Assembly: GCF_045207785.1 (NCBI RefSeq)
Contig: NZ_CP108776.1
Coordinates: 2,418,001-2,482,000 of the forward strand
Direction: 5' to 3'
Origin: Embleya sp045207785
GTDB taxonomy: Bacteria > Actinomycetota > Actinomycetes > Streptomycetales > Streptomycetaceae
Length of the DNA: 64,000 bases
A program made the position numbers and the translations under genes. The notes beneath the pieces were generated by a model. That model searched no databases, was not told the origin of the DNA, and saw nothing but the letters and a program-made list of their open reading frames with translations. Each line of letters opens with the position of its first letter. The stretch's first letter is position 1. Below are positions 59,367-64,000 of this stretch, one piece after another.

Positions 59367-60494
59367 TCAGACCTGGTGGGTCCAGCCGTGGACGTCCTCC
59401 GCCTTGCCGGTCTGGATGTCGACCAGCGCCTTGCGGAGCTCCATCGTGATGGGGCCCGCCTCGCCGGTGCCGACGGTCCAGCTCGCGGTGCTGGACTTGA
59501 CCGAGCCCACCGGGGTGATGACCGCCGCGGTGCCGCAGGCGAAGACCTCGGTCAGGGCGCCGTTCTCGTTGCCCTGGCGCCAGTCGTCGACCGAGATCAG
59601 GGCCTCCTCGGTGGCGTAGCCGCGGTCGGCGGCGAGCTGCAGCAGCGAGTCGCGGGTGATGCCGGGCAGCAGCGAGCCGGTCAGGCGCGGCGTGACGATC
59701 CGCGCGTCCTTGCCCTCCCCGTACACGAAGTACAGGTTCATGCCGCCCATCTCCTCGATCCAGCGGCGCTCCACCGCGTCGAGCCAGACGACCTGGTCGC
59801 AGCCCTGCTCGATGGCCTGGGCCTGGGCGACCAGCGACGCGGCGTAGTTGCCCGCGCACTTGGCCTCGCCGGTGCCGCCGGGCACGGCCCGCACGTACTC
59901 CTGCGACAGCCACACCGAGACCGGCCTGACGCCGCCCGCGAAGTAGGGGCCGGCGGGCGAGGCGATGACCAGGAACAGGAACTCGTTGGCCGGGCGCACG
60001 CCGAGGCCGACCTCGGTCGCGAACATGAAGGGCCGCAGGTACAGGCTCTCCTCGGGCGCGCTCGGCACCCACGCCGCGTCCTGCCGGATCAGCGCGTCGA
60101 CGGCGGCCACGAACAGGTCCTGCGGCAGCTCCGGCATCGCCAGCCGGCGGGCGGACGCCTGGAAGCGCGCGGCGTTCGCGTACGGCCGGAACGTGGCCAC
60201 GCTGCCGTCGGGGCGGCGGTACGCCTTGAGACCCTCGAAGATCGACTGCGCGTAGTGCAGCGTCATGTTCGCCGGGTCGATGTCGAGCGACGCGTAGGGC
60301 GTGAGCTGCGCGTCGTACCAGCCACGACCCGCGCTCCACTTGATGCCGACCATGTGCTCGGTGAACACGCGGCCGAAGCCGGGGTTCTCCAGGCGCTTGG
60401 CACGCTCGGCGTCGCTCAGCGGGTGCGCGGTGGGCTTGAGGTCGATCGGCAGGGAGGCCTGGAGGGCGGGCTCCTGCGGGGCGGCGGTCGTCAT
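59367..60494 (-). CDS. ilvE: Branched-chain amino acid aminotransferase
   Basis: A 375-aa fold-type IV PLP enzyme interconverting branched-chain amino acids and keto acids. ATG 60494 starts MTTAAPQEPALQ. Motifs: MTLHYAQSIFEGLKAYRRPDGS, VPGGTGEAKCAGNYAAS (catalytic Lys region), DAVERRWIEEMGGMN and EVFACGTAAVITPVG. It lies on the same strand as leuB and cimA. The leader has a direct repeat GAAGTGTTC (60561-60569 and 60576-60584, on the plus strand). Confidence 0.96.
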   Translation of the reverse strand: MTTAAPQEPALQASLPIDLKPTAHPLSDAERAKRLENPGFGRVFTEHMVGIKWSAGRGWYDAQLTPYASLDIDPANMTLHYAQSIFEGLKAYRRPDGSVATFRPYANAARFQASARRLAMPELPQDLFVAAVDALIRQDAAWVPSAPEESLYLRPFMFATEVGLGVRPANEFLFLVIASPAGPYFAGGVRPVSVWLSQEYVRAVPGGTGEAKCAGNYAASLVAQAQAIEQGCDQVVWLDAVERRWIEEMGGMNLYFVYGEGKDARIVTPRLTGSLLPGITRDSLLQLAADRGYATEEALISVDDWRQGNENGALTEVFACGTAAVITPVGSVKSSTASWTVGTGEAGPITMELRKALVDIQTGKAEDVHGWTHQV

Positions 60495-60560
60495 GGCTGG
60501 TCTTCGTCCTTCACCGTGGAGTATGGCGGGGCTGGGTGCTTGTGGGACCCGGCTTCCGTC

Positions 60561-60584
60561 GAAGTGTTCTCGATGGAAGTGTTC
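60561..60584. promoter_or_regulatory. Direct repeat GAAGTGTTC x2 upstream of ilvE
   Basis: Two exact 9-nt copies start 15 nt apart, about 70 nt before the ilvE start. They may be a regulator site; no candidate protein is indicated. Confidence 0.35.
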
Positions 60585-60743
60585 CCGGATACCGCACCGG
60601 CGTTCCACCCGGTGAGACGTTAACGCAGTCGACCGGGATCCCGACAGGCGCGGCCCCCGACCCGCCGGATGGTCGATTCGCCGATCCGGCAGGGGGTACG
60701 CGTCGACGGTCCCGGTCGACGGACGTGGTGGATGCCGGCGAAA

Positions 60744-61787
60744 TCAGCCGGCTACTCGGGCCGCGAGCGCGTCGCCGATCTGCGACGTGCCGCGAGTGCC
60801 GAGGGTGCCGCGCTCGGCGAGGTCCGCGTACACCGCGGCCTCGACCTTGCGGGCCTCGGCGGTCAGGCCGAGGTGCTCCAGGAGCATCGCCACCGACAGC
60901 ACGGTGGCGGTCGGGTCGGCCTTGCCCTGACCTGCGATGTCCGGCGCCGAGCCGTGCACGGGCTCGAACATCGACGGGAACTCGCGGGACGGGTTGATGT
61001 TGCCGCTCGCCGCGAGGCCGATGCCGCCGGCGATGGCCGCGGCGAGGTCGGTGATGATGTCGCCGAAGAGGTTGTCGGTGACGATCACGTCGAACCGCTC
61101 GGGCTGGGTGACCATGAAGATGGTCGCCGCGTCCACGTGCAGGTAGTCGGTGGTGACGTCGGGGAACTCGGCCGCGACCGCGTTGAAGATCCGCGTCCAC
61201 AGCCGGCCCGCGAACACGAGCACGTTGTTCTTGTGCACGAGGGTCAGCTTCTTGCGCGGACGGGCCTGGGCCCGCGCGAACGCGTCGCGCACGACCCGCT
61301 CGATGCCGAACGCGGTGTTGACGCTGACCTCGGTGGCGACCTCGTGCTCGGTGCCGGTGCGGAGCGTGCCGCCGTTGCCGGTGTACGGGCCCTCGGTGCC
61401 CTCGCGGACCACGACGAAGTCGATCTTCGCGTCGGCGCCCAGCGGCGAGACGACACCGGGCGCGAGCCTGGCCGGGCGCAGGTTCACGTGGTGGTCGAAC
61501 GCGAAGCGGAGCTTGAGCAGCAGCCCGCGCTCCAGCACCCCCGAGGGGACGCTCGGGTCGCCGATGGCGCCGAGCAGGATCGCGTCCTGGCCGCGCAGCT
61601 CGGCGAGCACGCTGTCGGGCAGCGTCTCCCCGGTGCGGTGGTACAGGCGGGCACCGAGGTCGTACTCGGTGGTCTCGACCTTGATCTCGGCCGGGAGCAC
61701 CGCGCCGAGGACCTTGAGGCCCTCCGCGACCACTTCCTGGCCGATACCGTCACCGGGAACCACTGCGAGACGAATGCTGCGAGACAT
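60744..61787 (-). CDS. leuB: 3-isopropylmalate dehydrogenase
   Basis: A 347-aa NAD-dependent enzyme oxidising 3-isopropylmalate in leucine synthesis. ATG 61787 gives SRSIRLAVVPGDGIGQEVVAEGLKVLGAV; LLLKLRFAFDHHVNLRPAR, VVREGTEGPYTGNGG, HKNNVLVFAGRLW, DNLFGDIITDLAAAIAGGIGLAASGNINPSREFPSMFEPVHGSAPDIAGQGKADPTA match the Leu dehydrogenase family. It is 80 nt downstream of a 31-aa ORF. Confidence 0.97.
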   Translation of the reverse strand: MSRSIRLAVVPGDGIGQEVVAEGLKVLGAVLPAEIKVETTEYDLGARLYHRTGETLPDSVLAELRGQDAILLGAIGDPSVPSGVLERGLLLKLRFAFDHHVNLRPARLAPGVVSPLGADAKIDFVVVREGTEGPYTGNGGTLRTGTEHEVATEVSVNTAFGIERVVRDAFARAQARPRKKLTLVHKNNVLVFAGRLWTRIFNAVAAEFPDVTTDYLHVDAATIFMVTQPERFDVIVTDNLFGDIITDLAAAIAGGIGLAASGNINPSREFPSMFEPVHGSAPDIAGQGKADPTATVLSVAMLLEHLGLTAEARKVEAAVYADLAERGTLGTRGTSQIGDALAARVAG

Positions 61788-61867
61788 GCGGTGGACCTTA
61801 CCTTCCGTCCCATGGGCTGACATGTGCAGTCCGAATGTTGGGACGCATCGGTGCGAATCGTGAGCTG

Positions 61868-61963
61868 TCAGCGGTCCTCGTCGGCGGGGCTGCCGCCGTT
61901 GTCACGACGGTCGAGGGCGCGCTGGAGGGCGCGGGCGGCGTTGCGGCGCGTGGTCTCGTCCAT
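61868..61963 (-). CDS. 31-aa small ORF upstream of leuB
   Basis: ATG 61963 opens MDETTRRNAARALQRALDRR, ending DNGGSPADEDR at TGA 61868. Nearly all codons end in G or C and GAAGGAAG lies just upstream, so it looks translated. The sequence is charged and helical with no run of branched-chain residues, so it is not a typical leu leader. It may be a small protein co-transcribed with leuB. Function unknown. Confidence 0.55.
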   Translation of the reverse strand: MDETTRRNAARALQRALDRRDNGGSPADEDR

Positions 61964-62208
61964 GGGTGCACTTCCTTCACAAGGCTCGGGTGTCTACACG
62001 GTGTGTGACGGACACGTGCAGTGGCCTTGTGGGCGTGCTGAAATGTCCTGCCGTACAGGGATTTCCGGGTACGGAAGGGCCGTCTTCTTTCACGGTAGGC
62101 GACGGTTCACGTCGTGTCTGCAATTTACTCGGAGTTCCTACTATCTGAGACCGCACGCCCATCGCCGGGCGTGGCGAACCGGTCGGAGCGGCGGCTCCGG
62201 ACATGCCG

Positions 62209-62240
62209 AAGGCCCGGGAACCTCGCGGTTCCCGGGCCTT
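62209..62240 (-). terminator. Terminator of serA
   Basis: A 14-bp perfect stem AAGGCCCGGGAACC (62209-62222 with 62227-62240) with loop TCGC, 20 nt after the serA stop. The gap 61964-62208 shows no gene. Confidence 0.85.
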
Positions 62241-62260
62241 GCGAGCGGGTGCTGCGGCCG

Positions 62261-63850
62261 TCAGTCCTCCATGTTGACCGAGCGGACGAACGCGGCGCCG
62301 ATCTCGTCGGCGATCTCGCTCAGGTTCTGCGGGGCCACCGTGGTGTCGACGGTCAGCGCGACCAGCGCCTCGCCGCCCTTGGCCGCCCGCGCGACCTGCA
62401 TGCCGGCGATGTTGACGCCCGCCTCGCCGAGGTGGCGGCCGATCACGCCGACCACGCCCGGCTTGTCCGCGTAGCGCAGGAAGACCATGTGCGAGGTGAG
62501 CACCAGGTCCACGTCGAAGCCGTCGACCTCGACGACCTTCTCGATGTGCTTGGGGCCCGCGAGCGTGCCGGAGACCGAGACCTCGCCGCCGTCGGCGAGG
62601 GTGCCGCGGACGGTCACCAGGTTGCGGTGGTCCGGGCTCTCCGAGCTGGTGGTCAGCCGGATCTCCACGCCGCGCTCCTGGGCGAGCAGCGGGGCGTTGA
62701 CGTAGGAGACCGACTCCTCGACGACGTCCGCGAAGACACCCTTGAGGGCCGCGAGCTCGAGCACCTTGACGTCGTGCTGGGTGATCTCGCCGCGCACCTC
62801 GACGTCGATCCGGACCGCGACGCCGCCCGCGAGGGCGGTGAAGATCCGGCCGAGCTTCTCGGCCAGCGGCAGGCCCGGGCGCACGTCCTCGGCGATCACG
62901 CCGCCCTGCACGTTGACCGCGTCCGGCACGAGTTCGCCCGCGAGCGCGAGCCGCACCGACTTGGCCACCGCGACGCCGGCCTTCTCCTGCGCCTCGTCGG
63001 TGCTGGCGCCCAGGTGCGGCGTGGCCACGACGTTGTCGAACTCGAACAGCGGGCTGTCCGTGCACGGCTCCTTCGAGAACACGTCGAGACCGGCGGCGGC
63101 GACCCGACCCTCCTTGAGCGCGGACGCGAGCGCGACCTCGTCGACGATCCCGCCGCGGGCGGCGTTGACGATCCGCACGGTCGGCTTGACCTTGCGCAGC
63201 GCCTCGTCGCCGATCAGGCCGAGCGTCTCCGGGGTCTTGGGCAGGTGCACGGTGATGAAGTCGGACTGCTCCAGGACCTCGTCCAGGGTGAGCAGGCGGA
63301 CACCCATCTGGGCGGCGCGGGCCGGCTGCACGTAGGGGTCGTAGGCCACGATGTTCATCCCGAACGCGGACATGCGCTGCGCGACCAGGACGCCGATCCG
63401 GCCGAGGCCGACCACGCCGAGGGTCTTCTCGGAGAGCTCGACGCCGGTGTACTTGCTGCGCTTCCACTCGCCGTTCTTGAGCGCGGAGCTGCCCTGCGGG
63501 ATGTTGCGCGCGACCGAGATGATCAGGCCGCAGGCCAGTTCGGCGGCGGTGACGATGTTCGAGGTCGGCGCGTTGACGACCATGACGCCGGCCTTGGTGG
63601 CGGCCGGGACGTCGACGTTGTCGAGTCCCACGCCGGCGCGGGCGACGACCTTGAGCCGACCGGCGGCGGCGATCGCCTCGGCGTCGACCCTGGTGGCGCT
63701 GCGGATCAGGATGGCGTCGACGTCGGCGATCGCGGACAGCAGCTCACCGCGGTTCGCACCATCGCAGTGGCGGATCTCGAAATCGGGTCCGAGGGCATCG
63801 ACGGTGGCCGGGGACAGCTCTTCGGCGATGAGAACGACGGGCTTGCTCAC
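62261..63850 (-). CDS. serA: D-3-phosphoglycerate dehydrogenase
   Basis: A 529-aa enzyme for the first step of serine synthesis. GTG 63850 (VSKPVVLIAEELSPATVDALG, AAGGAAAACC upstream) is chosen. Rossmann motif LGVVGLGRIGVLVAQRMSAFG, catalytic TGVELSEKT, ARGGIVDEVALASAL and HLGASTDEAQEKA are intact, followed by the ASB domain and a C-terminal ACT domain (HMVFLRYADKPGVVGVIGRHLGEAGVNIAGMQVAR) that senses serine. Complete gene; the sequence to the window end is its promoter region. Confidence 0.97.
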   Translation of the reverse strand: MSKPVVLIAEELSPATVDALGPDFEIRHCDGANRGELLSAIADVDAILIRSATRVDAEAIAAAGRLKVVARAGVGLDNVDVPAATKAGVMVVNAPTSNIVTAAELACGLIISVARNIPQGSSALKNGEWKRSKYTGVELSEKTLGVVGLGRIGVLVAQRMSAFGMNIVAYDPYVQPARAAQMGVRLLTLDEVLEQSDFITVHLPKTPETLGLIGDEALRKVKPTVRIVNAARGGIVDEVALASALKEGRVAAAGLDVFSKEPCTDSPLFEFDNVVATPHLGASTDEAQEKAGVAVAKSVRLALAGELVPDAVNVQGGVIAEDVRPGLPLAEKLGRIFTALAGGVAVRIDVEVRGEITQHDVKVLELAALKGVFADVVEESVSYVNAPLLAQERGVEIRLTTSSESPDHRNLVTVRGTLADGGEVSVSGTLAGPKHIEKVVEVDGFDVDLVLTSHMVFLRYADKPGVVGVIGRHLGEAGVNIAGMQVARAAKGGEALVALTVDTTVAPQNLSEIADEIGAAFVRSVNMED

Positions 63851-64000
63851 GGTTTTCCTTCGCGTGCTGCGATGACGGGTGGCCGCGTGGAAGACGCACG
63901 ACGGGGTGGCCTGACGCGTGGCCGATCCTACCGCCGCCCTTGTGAATGACTTCACAGATGTCCGATGTGTGGACTCCGGGCGTGTGGGGCAACGTCTCCG

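Noticed and set aside
61868..61963. Leucine leader peptide for leuB
   Set aside because: It has only three scattered Leu codons and no terminator hairpin with T-tract lies between it and leuB.

Overview
The window is chromosomal DNA from a high-GC actinomycete, almost certainly a member of the Streptomycetaceae. The gene content and order (nsdA, ftsY, smc, mutM, rnc, rpmF, coaD, rsmD, recG, rpmB, thiD, thiL, ddl, gpsA, plsC, cofC, an HU protein with a lysine-rich tail, leuD, leuC, ndgR, a Glu/Gln tRNA array, a cvnABCD conservon, cimA, ilvE, leuB, serA) match, from memory, the conserved core region of Streptomyces coelicolor around SCO5515-SCO5582. Very high GC at third codon positions, GTG and TTG starts, ATGA/GTGA overlaps and strong GC-rich hairpins after genes all fit. 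The genus cannot be fixed from the window alone.

Layout. 1-11969: an oligopeptide/nickel-type ABC importer (end of a permease gene, two ATPases) followed by five tandem paralogous family-5 substrate-binding lipoproteins, each a separate unit, several followed by a hairpin. This block looks like the accessory part of the window. 12080-18476: NsdA-like developmental repressor, a Prim-Pol domain protein, a MITE-like inverted repeat, FtsY, a luciferase-like (possibly F420) oxidoreductase, and a divergent NTF2-fold/MarR pair. 18497-28871: SMC, a small coiled-coil protein, a CAP-domain exoprotein, MutM, RNase III, L32, YceD/DUF177, a DivIVA-like coiled-coil protein, CoaD. 28932-36991: RsmD; an ECF sigma factor translationally coupled to a membrane protein with an SH3-like outer domain, facing a secreted protein with the same cysteine pattern; RecG interrupted by an intein; a FakA-like protein; L28. 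37186-45736: ThiD, ThiL, an AsnC ligand-binding protein, a DUF3515 lipoprotein, D-Ala-D-Ala ligase, GpsA, PlsC, CofC, a cold-shock-like protein, HupS and a small conserved protein. 45858-50279: leuCD with divergent ndgR, two tRNA-Glu and one tRNA-Gln, and an FAH-family hydrolase. 50376-57242: a small peptide gene with a repeated motif, the conservon cvnABCD, and an orphan protein resembling the CvnA C-terminal tail. 57334-63850: cimA with a leader-peptide attenuator, ilvE, leuB, a 31-aa ORF and serA.

How the parts connect. leuCD, leuB, ilvE and cimA form a dispersed branched-chain amino acid set; NdgR (next to leuC) and the cimA attenuator are its visible controls. SMC, FtsY, RNase III, L32, L28, RsmD and RecG are housekeeping. 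CofC feeds F420 synthesis, possibly used by the luciferase-like protein. The conservon is a membrane sensor kinase-like/GTPase module typical of streptomycetes.

Most notable observations: a 341-residue intein with an intact LAGLIDADG endonuclease in the RecG P-loop, bearing the Trp-Cys-Thr hallmarks of class 3 inteins; a leader-peptide/terminator attenuator before cimA; the orphan CvnA-tail protein, which shares a 17-nt upstream element with cvnA; a 55-aa ORF with two TANPRRT repeats; and the sigma factor/SH3-domain cluster. No CRISPR array, prophage, transposase or biosynthetic gene cluster was seen.
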